From a virus, in the IMG/VR virus record IMGVR_UViG_3300043436_001747, positions 1-31,614 of that record: a DNA stretch of 31,614 nucleotides. One strand, given 5' to 3'. Below are positions 17,885-25,284 of this stretch, in pieces. Numbering within the stretch: the stretch's first letter is position 1; every line of letters starts with the position of its first letter. The position numbers and the translations under genes were made by a program. The notes beneath the pieces were generated by a model. That model worked only from the letters and a program-made list of their open reading frames with translations. It was not told the DNA's origin and searched no databases.

Positions 17885-18298
17885 TTAATCTTCGTATTCT
17901 TCGGTTTCGGATTCACTAGCAGCTTTCAAACCCATCTCGATAGCGTCTTCATCGTCTTCTTCTTCCATTTTGCTTTCTGGCATTTCCTCGCAGCATTCTG
18001 GTTTGATTCCACAAATACATAGCTCAACGGAATGACGCTTCTCATTTTTGCCATTGCGAGTGATGTCTTCATTGCGCTCCATAACTTTTTTGTAATGGAT
18101 GATTGCCATGCCCTCTTTTTTAAGCTTCTCAAGACCCTTTACATTGTCAAAGTAAAGCGAAGGATAGCTATATTCTTTGTCGCCCTCTTCAGCTTCCATC
18201 TCTGGTTCGGAAATTGACATTCCAATCATTGGTTTAATCTCTTCAGACAAATCAATAAAACCAGATTTTAGTTTAGTTTTTTCTTTTGTGTATGGCAT
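17885..18298 (-). CDS. Acidic hypothetical phage protein, possible virion component
   Basis: 137 residues. The N-terminal part is soluble and mixed; the central part has YSYPSLYFDNVKGLEKLK and then a strand-rich GMAIIHYKKVMER segment that looks like a compact beta fold. C110, C112, C118 and C119 sit in a CICG...CCEE stretch, and the last 25 residues are almost all Glu, Asp and Ser. The pattern YPSLYFDN followed by a short beta region recalls small capsid-associated proteins in other phages, but I cannot name a family with confidence. It follows the small tail-fibre-like genes after a 27-base gap. Confidence 0.6.
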   Translation of the reverse strand: MPYTKEKTKLKSGFIDLSEEIKPMIGMSISEPEMEAEEGDKEYSYPSLYFDNVKGLEKLKKEGMAIIHYKKVMERNEDITRNGKNEKRHSVELCICGIKPECCEEMPESKMEEEDDEDAIEMGLKAASESETEEYED

Positions 18299-18325
18299 AT
18301 TAATTCAGAATATCGGGCCAAGTTG

Positions 18326-18580
18326 TTATGCGTTGTAATAAGGAATTTTTCTAGTTGATCCATTTATGGAAATAGAAATATACCCAAGCGGAGTTGCAGG
18401 TAATGCAGATGCACCGCCTGCCGCTCCAACAGTTGTTGCTGTTGTTCCAGATGAGATTACAATATTACCAGAAGTAATAGTTCCAGTTGTAGTTAAATTT
18501 TGATTTCCAAAATTACTTGCACTCGTCAGCGAAGTTGTGTCGTTAAAAGTAATTCCTGCGGAGTCGATTTGTGTTGGCAT
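18326..18580 (-). CDS. Small Ser/Thr/Gly-rich tail-fibre-like protein
   Basis: 84 residues, almost entirely small beta-forming residues: repeated TTTGTITSGN-type strands, then an Ala/Gly-rich linker and a C-terminal strand pair ending in STRKIPYYNA. TSASNFGNQNLTTTGT and GYISISINGSTRKIPYY are patterns found at the ends of phage fibre proteins. It starts one base after its neighbour (TAATATG) and sits in a run of small tail genes. A fibre tip or minor tail protein is likely. No catalytic motif is seen. Confidence 0.65.
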   Translation of the reverse strand: MPTQIDSAGITFNDTTSLTSASNFGNQNLTTTGTITSGNIVISSGTTATTVGAAGGASALPATPLGYISISINGSTRKIPYYNA

Positions 18581-18581
18581 A

Positions 18582-18815
18582 TTATGAAACCCTTATTTGA
18601 ACTACAGAACCATTGCGATAAAATTGACCAACTGCAACTCCACCAGCAGCGGCGGCAACATCGTTAGCATATGATGTGCTTCCAGAAAGTGTTGTTGAAA
18701 TTATCTTCAATACGATAATTGAATCAGTAGTCAGAGTGGCTGAAGTAGTGCCATTGACTTTGATATACCCTTGCGCGAGGCTGGAATCATTTTCTAATGA
18801 GAGTGATGTTGCCAT
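18582..18815 (-). CDS. Small beta-rich tail protein
   Basis: 77 residues. Beta strands rich in Thr, Ser and Val lead to a C-terminal GGVAVGQFYRNGSVVQIRVS, a form I associate with small phage tail proteins encoded next to fibre genes. There are no cysteines, signal peptide or membrane segment. It starts two bases after the preceding stop (TAATTATG) and is followed one base later by another small tail-like gene. Function beyond a probable virion part is unknown. Confidence 0.65.
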   Translation of the reverse strand: MATSLSLENDSSLAQGYIKVNGTTSATLTTDSIIVLKIISTTLSGSTSYANDVAAAAGGVAVGQFYRNGSVVQIRVS

Positions 18816-18817
18816 AA

Positions 18818-19111
18818 TTAGTTCCTTGGATAACGAGCTTTGATCTCTTCTACTTTAGCAATCCATTCTTCTTTTGTTGCTTCGTCTCGTTGATACTTGA
18901 AGAAGATAGGATCAGACTCTGCAACATATGCAGTATGGCGAAGTGCGTCAATATCTGGTGGCGCAGGAGGATCGGCAGGTTCTGGAGTGTTTCCTTCACC
19001 AAGCCAAGTCAGATATGATTGGTAGTCAGTATTCGCGAGATCAGCGGGGATGAATGCGTTATCCGTGAGTCGCAGGATACTCGTTGAATCGTAGATGAGT
19101 TTGTAGTTCAT
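18818..19111 (-). CDS. Small tail-fibre assembly-like protein
   Basis: 97 residues. The N-terminal part (YKLIYDSTSILRLTDNAFIP, then D-x-x-N-x-DYQSYLTWL and an EGNTPEPAD segment) and the C-terminal helical part (a YQRDEATKEEWIAKVEEIKA segment followed by RYP) match the plan of small proteins encoded beside phage fibre genes: a dipped beta strand, a linker rich in Pro (PADPPAPPD), and a helix. Such proteins act in fibre assembly or as minor tail parts. The gene starts three bases after the carbohydrate-binding-like tail gene. Family recognition is from pattern, without alignment. Confidence 0.68.
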   Translation of the reverse strand: MNYKLIYDSTSILRLTDNAFIPADLANTDYQSYLTWLGEGNTPEPADPPAPPDIDALRHTAYVAESDPIFFKYQRDEATKEEWIAKVEEIKARYPRN

Positions 19112-19114
19112 ATA

Positions 19115-19900
19115 TTAAAGTTCTGCTGTTAGATTTAATCTGAAAGAAAATGTATTGCTTACAGCAGACCAGCTATTTGCTCCTCTTTCAACATAATAAG
19201 AAATAACTTCTCCCCCACTGGAAGAGGAGCTAAATAAAGATGCTGTGCTTGGCCCAGATACTATTGTAAAATTAACTTCTTGAATAGTTGGTGTTGCTCT
19301 CATTTTTACTGGTAGCGGGACTGAAAAAAATGGAGTATATGTTCCAGTTCCAAGAGACTGACCATGAGCATCTACAGTAATGTTTCCATGCGTTTGGTAA
19401 TACCTCTGACACAAAGAAAGTTCAATTCCAATAGGACGATTCTCAAATGGAGTTGCTACTGATCCTTCTTCAAGTTGGACAAGTGATACTGTTCCGCTTG
19501 AGAATTTAATCGTGGCATTCGTATTAGCAGGAAGTGTGACTTGTCCACCATTAGCAATCGCCGTTCCATTTACTGCTCCAGTTGCAGTTCCAGTCCATGA
19601 AAGCGTATATGTGCCACCTTCGATATTAAGGGATTCGATAACTTGTTCAATACCGCCAGCGGGAGCAGTAACGATATTGCCAGTTCCGCTTGCAGAGAAT
19701 GTCAGATTCTGACCAGATGTAACTACACGCCAGCGATCCAAGGTATATTGATTTGCTCCACTCGTCGCAGTTCCAGAAACATATGCGCGTTGGTTGATTC
19801 CAAAGTTACCATTGATGATTTTGTTCCGAAAAGCCAGCGCAGTTCCGTTCACCAATGCTGGCGTTACTATTCCTGTAGTTCCGTTAATTGTTACTGGCAT
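19115..19900 (-). CDS. Tail protein with a carbohydrate-binding-like jelly-roll
   Basis: 261 residues. It opens with the fibre-type strand MPVTINGTTGIVTPALVNGT, then KIINGNFGINQRAYVSG and a YTLDRWRV segment, a widespread signature of phage tail proteins with a carbohydrate-binding jelly-roll. Strands run on through a GGTYTLSWTG segment and VSLVQLEEGSVATPFENRP (about 155-172), also typical of that group, followed by a C-terminal beta domain (about 190-261). It is the last large gene of the fibre block before the small tail genes. The preceding gap gives AAGGATTAAAATT before the ATG, a Shine-Dalgarno-like AAGGA. The protein probably binds a host surface glycan. Confidence 0.78.
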   Translation of the reverse strand: MPVTINGTTGIVTPALVNGTALAFRNKIINGNFGINQRAYVSGTATSGANQYTLDRWRVVTSGQNLTFSASGTGNIVTAPAGGIEQVIESLNIEGGTYTLSWTGTATGAVNGTAIANGGQVTLPANTNATIKFSSGTVSLVQLEEGSVATPFENRPIGIELSLCQRYYQTHGNITVDAHGQSLGTGTYTPFFSVPLPVKMRATPTIQEVNFTIVSGPSTASLFSSSSSGGEVISYYVERGANSWSAVSNTFSFRLNLTAEL

Positions 19901-19912
19901 AATTTTAATCCT

Positions 19913-20485
19913 TTATACTACTGTCCAAACTGATCCACTTGGGATTGTTACTGTAACTCCTGCGTCAACTGTAATCGGCCCAGCAGTCATTGCGTTTTTG
20001 TTTGTGGTAATTGTATAGCTGGCAGTTACATTTTGATCGTTCTCCCAGAAGATTTCATCAGTTCCCGCTCCAGTTGCTCCTCCGCTTCCAATTCCTGTTG
20101 CTCCTTGAAGCCCAGTAGCCCCAGTAGGGCCGCCGCTTGGGCCTGTTGCTCCGATTAAACCAGTAGCTCCAGTTGATCCAGATCCCGTTGCCCCAACTGG
20201 GCCAGTTGCACCCATGAATGTGCCGTCATTGGCAAGACGAATGAAATAGCACATCAATCCTTCACCATCAAGTCGAGGCTGATCAAAAATTTCAGTTGTA
20301 TTATTAGGGTCACACGGAACATCCCAAATAACCCTACCATTAGTGATCGTCTTATTTATAGTTCCATAAAGAGCGTAAACAAGATTATCAATCAGCGATG
20401 GAACTGATTCTGAAGAAATTGTTGGATATGGAACTTCAGGGCAACAAGTGCTGCTATAAGTTGAGCTGTTACAGTTGCAAGACAT
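19913..20485 (-). CDS. Short collagen-like fibre protein
   Basis: 190 residues in three parts. Residues 1-91 form a globular N-terminus that begins with a cysteine-rich MSCNCNSSTYSSTCC segment and may be the virion-binding domain. Residues 92-141 form a short stalk of Gly-x-Thr triplets (GATG, GSTG). The tip (about 141-190) closes with an IPSGSVWTVV strand and is nearly the same domain as the tip of the longer collagen-like fibre just upstream. Collagen-like Gly-x-Thr repeats form triple helices and are used as stalks by many phages and by spore filaments such as BclA. The gene follows a 47-base gap that shows no convincing promoter or ribosome site. Confidence 0.82.
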   Translation of the reverse strand: MSCNCNSSTYSSTCCPEVPYPTISSESVPSLIDNLVYALYGTINKTITNGRVIWDVPCDPNNTTEIFDQPRLDGEGLMCYFIRLANDGTFMGATGPVGATGSGSTGATGLIGATGPSGGPTGATGLQGATGIGSGGATGAGTDEIFWENDQNVTASYTITTNKNAMTAGPITVDAGVTVTIPSGSVWTVV

Positions 20486-20532
20486 AAGATTTTGTTAAAA
20501 TTGCATTATTGAAAATTAAAGTCAAACATTTT

Positions 20533-22194
20533 TTACACGACTGTCCAAACTCCACCAGATGGAACTGTAACAACCACTCCAGATGCAATTGTGATTGGGC
20601 CAAAACTGCCAGCGTTTATTCCAACTGGAATTGAATAAGATGTATTCACTGTTTGTCCATTCAGAAAGAAGATGGCATCAGTTCCTGCTCCAGTAGCTCC
20701 ACCCGCCGATCCTGATGGGCCAGTCGCGCCTGTTGCCCCCTGTGCTCCAACTCCGGTTGCACCAGTTGCTCCTGTTGAACCAATTCCAGTTGCGCCTGTT
20801 AAACCTTGAATGCCAGTGCTGCCTGTTGAGCCTTGTCCGCCTGCAATTCCAGTGGCTCCTGTGCTGCCTTGTGTTCCTTGAATACCCGTTGAGCCAGTTG
20901 CGCCAATTCCAGTCGCTCCAGTGCTGCCTTGCAATCCAGTAGCTCCAGTAAGACCAGAAGTAACAATTGCAAATATCAATTGCTGATTGTTTATGAATTG
21001 CGATGTTCCTCCAGATGCAACAAGTGTTACTGTAATAGAAATATAACTATTAAGAACAACAGTTGGGGTAGCGGTAATCCTCCAAGTTTGGAAATTGTTT
21101 GAATTGCTTTGGTCTTGAACAATGAATGTATCGTTTGTTTTGAACAGAGGAAAGAAGACATCAATGTCATTTCCAAGCGCATCAATATGTGAAAGCGTTA
21201 CAATTGTAGATGCTGTTTGCGTAGCGTTATCCCAATACAATGTATTGATTGCAGGAACGCCGCTCGTTATAGTTGTGTCAGCTTTGTAGTTGTAAAATGT
21301 AGATGATTGTCCAGTAAGTCCAGTAGCACCTTGAATTCCTGTTGCGCCTGTGGCTCCAATCCCTGTAGCTCCAGTGCTTCCTTCTGGCCCAGTTGATCCA
21401 GTTGAACCTTCCACACCAGTTGCTCCAGTGGCTCCCACGCCAGTTGATCCTTGCAATCCTGTTGCTCCAGTTGACCCAGTCAAACCTTGAATTCCTGTAG
21501 CACCAGTAGTTCCCGCTCCAGTAGCTCCAACTGGGCCAGTAGAACCAGTTGCGCCAATTGAACCAGTGCTTCCAGTTGCTCCAATTCCACCATCTCCAGA
21601 AAGTGCAATTTGCCAGTCTGCAAAAGTTCCAGAACCTTGAACTTTATCTACATAAATTTTTACAAAATCATCTGCAACTTCAATAATATTTCCTTCAACC
21701 CAATCAAAAGGATAAGCAGAATTAGCAACGGCACGAACTCTTGATCCGTATGTCCATCCAACATCTGCTGAAGTAAAATAAAATGTTCTTAATCCAACTT
21801 GAATTGGATGCGATGTAAAACTTTGACGAGTAATTACTGGAGATATACCACTTGCTCCTTGCAACCCCGTTGATCCAGTTGACCCTGTTGCTCCAAGATT
21901 TCCCGTTGCTCCTTGAGTTCCTGTTGCTCCCGTAGCTCCAAACCCCGTTGCCCCTTTTGGGCCAGTTGCTCCAAGATTGCCAGTTGCTCCTCTTAAACCA
22001 CTTGCCCCAGTTGATCCAATTCCAGTTGAGCCTGTTAAACCTTGCTGTCCAGTTGCTCCAATAGCTCCTGTTGCACCTATCCCAGTTGCGCCTGTAGCTC
22101 CAACATAAGGCCAGTTGCAATCCATAGAATTTAATGGAGCGCATCCGCAATTTGAAGAGCTTTGTGGGCTTGGAACCCAATTGAATTTTGGCAT
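20533..22194 (-). CDS. Collagen-like multi-domain fibre protein
   Basis: 553 residues. A short N-terminus with cysteines (C16, C18, C26) is followed by three collagen-like stalks of Gly-x-Thr and Gly-x-Gly-type triplets at about 32-117, 202-296 and 415-503. Between them lie two globular beta domains, about 118-201 and 297-414, and at the end a short tip domain (504-553) ending in [10 protein letters not shown]. The tip matches that of the 190-residue neighbour. The stalk DNA is a run of near-identical triplet units, which makes recombination or slippage likely. It starts 18 bases after the SprT-like gene, behind an A/T-rich leader without a Shine-Dalgarno sequence. A trimeric fibre that holds several glycan-binding domains at different distances is the natural reading. 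Confidence 0.85.
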   Translation of the reverse strand: MPKFNWVPSPQSSSNCGCAPLNSMDCNWPYVGATGATGIGATGAIGATGQQGLTGSTGIGSTGASGLRGATGNLGATGPKGATGFGATGATGTQGATGNLGATGSTGSTGLQGASGISPVITRQSFTSHPIQVGLRTFYFTSADVGWTYGSRVRAVANSAYPFDWVEGNIIEVADDFVKIYVDKVQGSGTFADWQIALSGDGGIGATGSTGSIGATGSTGPVGATGAGTTGATGIQGLTGSTGATGLQGSTGVGATGATGVEGSTGSTGPEGSTGATGIGATGATGIQGATGLTGQSSTFYNYKADTTITSGVPAINTLYWDNATQTASTIVTLSHIDALGNDIDVFFPLFKTNDTFIVQDQSNSNNFQTWRITATPTVVLNSYISITVTLVASGGTSQFINNQQLIFAIVTSGLTGATGLQGSTGATGIGATGSTGIQGTQGSTGATGIAGGQGSTGSTGIQGLTGATGIGSTGATGATGVGAQGATGATGPSGSAGGATGAGTDAIFFLNGQTVNTSYSIPVGINAGSFGPITIASGVVVTVPSGGVWTVV

Positions 22195-22212
22195 AAAAAA
22201 ACTACAAGGTGT

Positions 22213-22509
22213 TTACTTTGGTTGATTATTTTTGTCAAAAGAAAGTTTTAGCACTTGCCAATAAACTTCGTCAATAAGCGTTCCGAGTTCCTCTACTGTT
22301 TCTTCTTGCAAGTCTGATAACCTTGCGTGAATTAGTTCGTGCGATAAAACATTTAGAAGATTGCTTTGCGAGTTCGGATTGATCGTAATCAAGCGTTTTT
22401 CGTAATCGCAGCAACCATCGTCTGTGACACCATCAGTCTTGCCGGGATGTCCAAACTTAATAGTCCACAATTGACCATTAATTCTTGCTTTTACGCTTTT
22501 TTTCGTCAT
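22213..22509 (-). CDS. SprT-like mini zinc-metallopeptidase
   Basis: 98 residues. HELIH at 57-61 is an HExxH zinc-peptidase motif, and E70 and E73, in the EETVEELG segment that follows, are candidates for the third ligand. The order strand, helix with HExxH, acidic helix fits small SprT/gluzincin-like domains in phages. It has no signal peptide, so it probably acts in the cytoplasm. Its start codon at 22509 lies inside the preceding gene (32-base overlap), and no other ATG fits. Substrate is unknown. Related phage proteins may act on DNA-protein complexes or host factors; that is inference. Confidence 0.75.
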   Translation of the reverse strand: MTKKSVKARINGQLWTIKFGHPGKTDGVTDDGCCDYEKRLITINPNSQSNLLNVLSHELIHARLSDLQEETVEELGTLIDEVYWQVLKLSFDKNNQPK

Positions 22510-22738
22510 GGAAAAAATAATGTGGAACTTTTCTTACTCCATTACTTTTCTGTAAAAAGTAATCTTTCTTTTCAACTATTCCAAGTTCAATCCCCATTCT
22601 AACTTTTCGAGAAGCGTGACTTGAATTTATATTCCAAATTTTACATAGCTCAACAATTGAATACCATCCTTTAGGAACAGGCTCGTATCGTTTATGGATA
22701 CTATCTTGGATGATTTTTAAAAAGTCGTTTGGAGTCAT
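22478..22738 (-). CDS. Small winged-helix-like DNA-binding protein
   Basis: 86 residues from ATG at 22738. An ATG 48 bases upstream would add a Lys/Phe-rich tail inside the HNH gene's 3' end and is less likely. Residues about 26-55 (SIVELCKIWNINSSHASRKV, then RMGIELGIVEKKDYF) look like a helix-turn-helix, followed by a basic beta-hairpin (KSNGVRKVPHYF) and a highly basic tail (EKKRKSKN). This is the layout of a small winged-helix regulator. It starts 10 bases after the HNH stop. DNA binding is inferred from the fold pattern and charge. A role in controlling the lysis or fibre genes is possible but unsupported. Confidence 0.6.
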   Translation of the reverse strand: MTPNDFLKIIQDSIHKRYEPVPKGWYSIVELCKIWNINSSHASRKVRMGIELGIVEKKDYFLQKSNGVRKVPHYFFHDEKKRKSKN

Positions 22739-22748
22739 GATGCGAAAA

Positions 22749-23399
22749 TTAAACAAGAATTTTATTTCCTTTTTTGATATTTTCAATTTTCCACAATGGC
22801 TGAAAATTTGTGTAATGATTTAATTTTATCAACTCTTCTTCTGTTTTTGCAAGAGATATTGGTATTATATGGTCAAGACTCCATTCAGTTCTATTTTCCC
22901 ATGTCATTCCTTCTTTAAATTTATTCTCAATGTATTTTTTGAAAAAATCATAATCGCATCCAAGTATTTTACTTGTTTTTGTTTTTTTGGAAAAACCACG
23001 ATTTCTTATTCCGTTTTGGATCAGTGTAGAGATATTACATCTAATTTTATATATAGGATCACTTCTTCTTTTATTTCTAACATAATCTCTACTTGTTTTT
23101 CTAAACCTATCTCGATTTTTTTCTCTCCAAGAATTTTTAAGATGCCTACATTTTTCTTGGTTTTTGCTTCTCCATTCTTTCAAATACAGACTTAATTTTT
23201 CTTTATTTTGCTTTCTGTATTCTCTGCATCTTTCTTTTTCTTTTTCTTTATTTTCTTGCCACCTTTTTTTACATTTTTCAATACGCTTTTGCCTTATTTC
23301 TTGGTATTTTTCTGGATGAACCCAACGCTCTTTTCCAGTATGATAATACTGCCAAAAAACCATTCCATCACTTCTGATGTCTCCTTGCTTAAATCTCAA
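22749..23399 (-). CDS. HNH endonuclease, translated from a TTG start coupled to the preceding gene
   Basis: 216 residues if TTG at 23399 is used. The TTG overlaps the upstream TGA as TTGA, and the protein then begins in RFKQGDIRSDGMVFWQYY, a common N-terminal form of phage HNH proteins. An ATG at 23501 would add 34 residues overlapping the metallophosphoesterase and is less likely. A long basic, helical, Lys/Arg-rich middle (about 30-120) precedes a nuclease core in which WSLDHIIPISLA gives the Asp-His of the HNH motif (about D176-H177), followed by LNHYTNFQPLW (H195, N198) and a KGNKI end, the N and last H/K positions. Such free-standing HNH genes are often homing endonucleases. The DNA is A/T-richer than its neighbours, in keeping with a mobile gene. 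Confidence 0.82.
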   Translation of the reverse strand: MRFKQGDIRSDGMVFWQYYHTGKERWVHPEKYQEIRQKRIEKCKKRWQENKEKEKERCREYRKQNKEKLSLYLKEWRSKNQEKCRHLKNSWREKNRDRFRKTSRDYVRNKRRSDPIYKIRCNISTLIQNGIRNRGFSKKTKTSKILGCDYDFFKKYIENKFKEGMTWENRTEWSLDHIIPISLAKTEEELIKLNHYTNFQPLWKIENIKKGNKILV

Positions 23400-24160
23400 A
23401 TTGGAAGTCTCCACACATCTCCTTTTGCTCTTTGCGTGATTTGAAGTGATGACTGATGCAATGACTCGCAATATTCTCCCCACAGCCATCCTTGACACCA
23501 ACTGAATGTGCTTCGGCGATTTTTAGCATATTCTAATGCTCCGCGAGCAGTTAATGTTCCTATATTATAGCAAGTTCCACCATGATATGTTCTGGCATTT
23601 TGAATGGCTACACGATGAGTATGCCCCATTATTATTTTTCTCCTGCTTCTATCGCAGTATTGCTCTGCCATGTCTCTTGCCGCAGATTCTCCAAAACAAG
23701 TTCCATGAGTAAATCCCATGTCTGCTATATCAACAATTTGTTCAATTCCAGAATATGGAATCAACCTTGCTTTAAGTTTTTTTGATGTATCTTCAATTGC
23801 AGAAATAATTTTGTGGGCGCAATATGATGTAACAGCATTTTTGCTATTTGTTAGTTTCCATGCTCGATCCTCATGGTTGCCACAAAGGATATATGGGTCT
23901 TTGCATCCTGCCATTAGCTGTCGCAAGTGAGTTAATCCAGTATCAATATCTGGAGTTATTTCGTCTCCATCATTTCCAGACCCCGCGCCATTTCCCATTA
24001 ACGCAGACATATCAATAAAGTCACCAAGATGAAGTATTGTGTCTGGTTTATATTTTTCTTTAAATGACATTACTGCTTTCCACGCTTCGGAATCACAATA
24101 ACGAGCGTGTGTGCATGAAACTGCTAACACTTTCTTCCATTTGTGTGCAATATTAGCCAT
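23396..24160 (-). CDS. Metallophosphoesterase-like protein
   Basis: 254 residues. The calcineurin-like motifs are present: GDFID at 46-50, CGNHEDR at 93-99, a THG at 151-153 and MGHTHR at 178-183. Motif I is C16-T17-H18 rather than the usual Asp-x-His, so one metal ligand is a Cys or is absent. Phage members of this family may act on nucleotides, RNA ends or phosphoesters in the cell; the substrate is unknown. The gene starts six bases after the CHAP endolysin's TAA. Its TGA overlaps the HNH gene's TTG start. The HNH gene may be an insertion immediately behind it, or it may be part of a coupled pair. Confidence 0.85.
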   Translation of the reverse strand: MANIAHKWKKVLAVSCTHARYCDSEAWKAVMSFKEKYKPDTILHLGDFIDMSALMGNGAGSGNDGDEITPDIDTGLTHLRQLMAGCKDPYILCGNHEDRAWKLTNSKNAVTSYCAHKIISAIEDTSKKLKARLIPYSGIEQIVDIADMGFTHGTCFGESAARDMAEQYCDRSRRKIIMGHTHRVAIQNARTYHGGTCYNIGTLTARGALEYAKNRRSTFSWCQGWLWGEYCESLHQSSLQITQRAKGDVWRLPI

Positions 24161-24166
24161 ATTTAT

Positions 24167-24688
24167 TTATATCGATGCGATACTTGGATGAATGCGAATC
24201 AAATCTTTTACAAGTGTTTTTTTTCTAACTTTTCTCCAAACTCCGTCTCCGCTTGTTGAATCTCTTTCGCCTTTACCATTGGTGTTTCCTTCCAAAGTCA
24301 CAATTTCTTTACCTGTGTCTTCAACAACAAATCCAACATGAGAGAAGTCAAATGTTACAATGTCGCCAAGTTGTGCCTTATGCGTTTCATTATATACCTT
24401 AGTGGTGTTTGGACGTTGCAATGCCCAAGATTTTAGACCATGCGCAAGTGCTGTTTTTGGTCGCCATTCTTCAGGGCTTCTGCGTCTTAGATTAAGCCAA
24501 ATTACAACCTGCGGAATAGACAACCACTCGCGGATGCACCAATCAACATACGCCGCGCACCAAGGCCAAGAAGCAGGTTCAAGATTTGTCGCGGATTGAT
24601 ATTCGCGGATTCTTGATCCACTATTATTTCCACCTTCTTCCCTCACGCCAACTTCCGCAGAAGCAATGGCAATAAGTTTATGAAGCAT
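24167..24688 (-). CDS. CHAP-domain endolysin
   Basis: 173 residues with a single catalytic CHAP-type domain. WPWCAAYVDWC at 41-51 gives the nucleophile Cys44. DFSHVGFVVED at 114-124 gives His117. EGNTNGKGE (133-141) gives the third polar residue. A VGVREEGGNNSG segment near the start is also typical of phage amidase/endopeptidases. It has no signal peptide and no cell-wall-binding repeat, so it is expected to need a holin to reach the peptidoglycan. It follows the small holin-like gene after three bases. The role is bacterial cell-wall hydrolysis at lysis. Confidence 0.85.
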   Translation of the reverse strand: MLHKLIAIASAEVGVREEGGNNSGSRIREYQSATNLEPASWPWCAAYVDWCIREWLSIPQVVIWLNLRRRSPEEWRPKTALAHGLKSWALQRPNTTKVYNETHKAQLGDIVTFDFSHVGFVVEDTGKEIVTLEGNTNGKGERDSTSGDGVWRKVRKKTLVKDLIRIHPSIASI

Positions 24689-24691
24689 GAA

Positions 24692-24868
24692 TTATTTTTT
24701 CTCTTGACGAAACACATTGATTGCTCCTGCAACAGCAATTCCTGCCGCTGCAATTGCATTGAATTGGTTTGGTTCAATAGCCAATCCAGATGCAGCAACA
24801 ATCATAGCTACACCGCGCCAAGTGGATGTTTCAGATAAACGAGTAAGTATGTAATCAAGTATTTTCAT
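24692..24868 (-). CDS. Holin-like small membrane protein
   Basis: 58 residues, shorter than many gene finders report. A short N-terminal helix (MKILDYILTRLSETSTWRG) leads into two weakly hydrophobic segments, about 20-30 (VAMIVAASGLA) and 37-53 (FNAIAAAGIAVAGAINV), with a charged tail ending RQEKK. This layout, and its place directly before the CHAP endolysin, match small two-segment phage holins. Its ATG overlaps the preceding TGA as ATGA, so it is translationally coupled to the lipoprotein gene, and its TAA is followed three bases later by the endolysin ATG. Membrane topology is inferred. Confidence 0.75.
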   Translation of the reverse strand: MKILDYILTRLSETSTWRGVAMIVAASGLAIEPNQFNAIAAAGIAVAGAINVFRQEKK

Positions 24869-25062
24869 TTGTCTTTGTATATTTTGTGTTCTGGAATGAT
24901 TGGATTAAACCAATCTATTTTCTGTTCTACTGGGAAATATTTGACTTGCAAAGAAATTTGTATTTTTCCTAAATCACCTGCATTTTTTCCAGTTGGTGGA
25001 ATTAATATACTAACACAACCAATCATGCAAGCGGAAATTAAAATAATCAAGAAAAATTTCAA
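24865..25062 (-). CDS. Small lipoprotein, possible outer-spanin-like protein
   Basis: 65 residues. An N-terminal hydrophobic stretch (FFLIILISA) is followed by CMIGCVS, whose M-I-G-C at 13-16 fits a lipobox, so the mature protein would be a 50-residue lipoprotein with a Pro/Lys-rich beta-like body. It is coupled on both sides by ATGA overlaps to the membrane protein upstream and the holin-like protein downstream. The place in the lysis cassette suggests an outer-membrane spanin or another lysis helper. The sequence itself has no diagnostic spanin motif. Confidence 0.65.
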   Translation of the reverse strand: MKFFLIILISACMIGCVSILIPPTGKNAGDLGKIQISLQVKYFPVEQKIDWFNPIIPEHKIYKDK

Positions 25063-25280
25063 TTGGTAATTTTGTTTTTGACAAATTCAAAAAACACTGT
25101 CCAGATAAATGCTGCTGCTGCAATGATACCAAATGCGTAGCCGCGATGAGATTCTAATGAACGCAAGCGTTTTTCAAAATCTGCAAATTTACTGCCAAAG
25201 TCTTTTTGATTTTCTAACACAAGATCAAGTTTACCGGAAAGTATTCCGAGCGTTCGCTGAATGTCATCTTGCTCCATCAT
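25059..25280 (-). CDS. XhlA-like coiled-coil membrane protein
   Basis: 73 residues, with a second ATG three bases downstream of the first. Residues 1-45 form a charged heptad-like helix (DIQRTLGILSGKLDLVLENQ and on to RLRSLESH), and about 48-66 form one hydrophobic segment (AFGIIAAAAFIWTVFFEFV) before a basic KNKITN end. The N-terminal coiled coil plus C-terminal membrane helix is the layout of XhlA-type lysis proteins, which partner holins. The TGA overlaps the next start (ATGA), and the gene follows the putative lipoprotein after four bases. A holin accessory or inner spanin-like role is inferred. Confidence 0.68.
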   Translation of the reverse strand: MMEQDDIQRTLGILSGKLDLVLENQKDFGSKFADFEKRLRSLESHRGYAFGIIAAAAFIWTVFFEFVKNKITN

Positions 25281-25284
25281 AAAA

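Noticed and set aside
20486-20532. Possible promoter (TTGACT in the gap between the two collagen-like genes)
   Set aside because: No -10-like hexamer lies at a proper distance from TTGACT, and the gap is A/T-rich by composition.
20700-22100. Possible CRISPR-like repeats in the fibre genes
   Set aside because: The short repeated units are codons for Gly-x-Thr triplets in frame, with no unique spacers of constant length.
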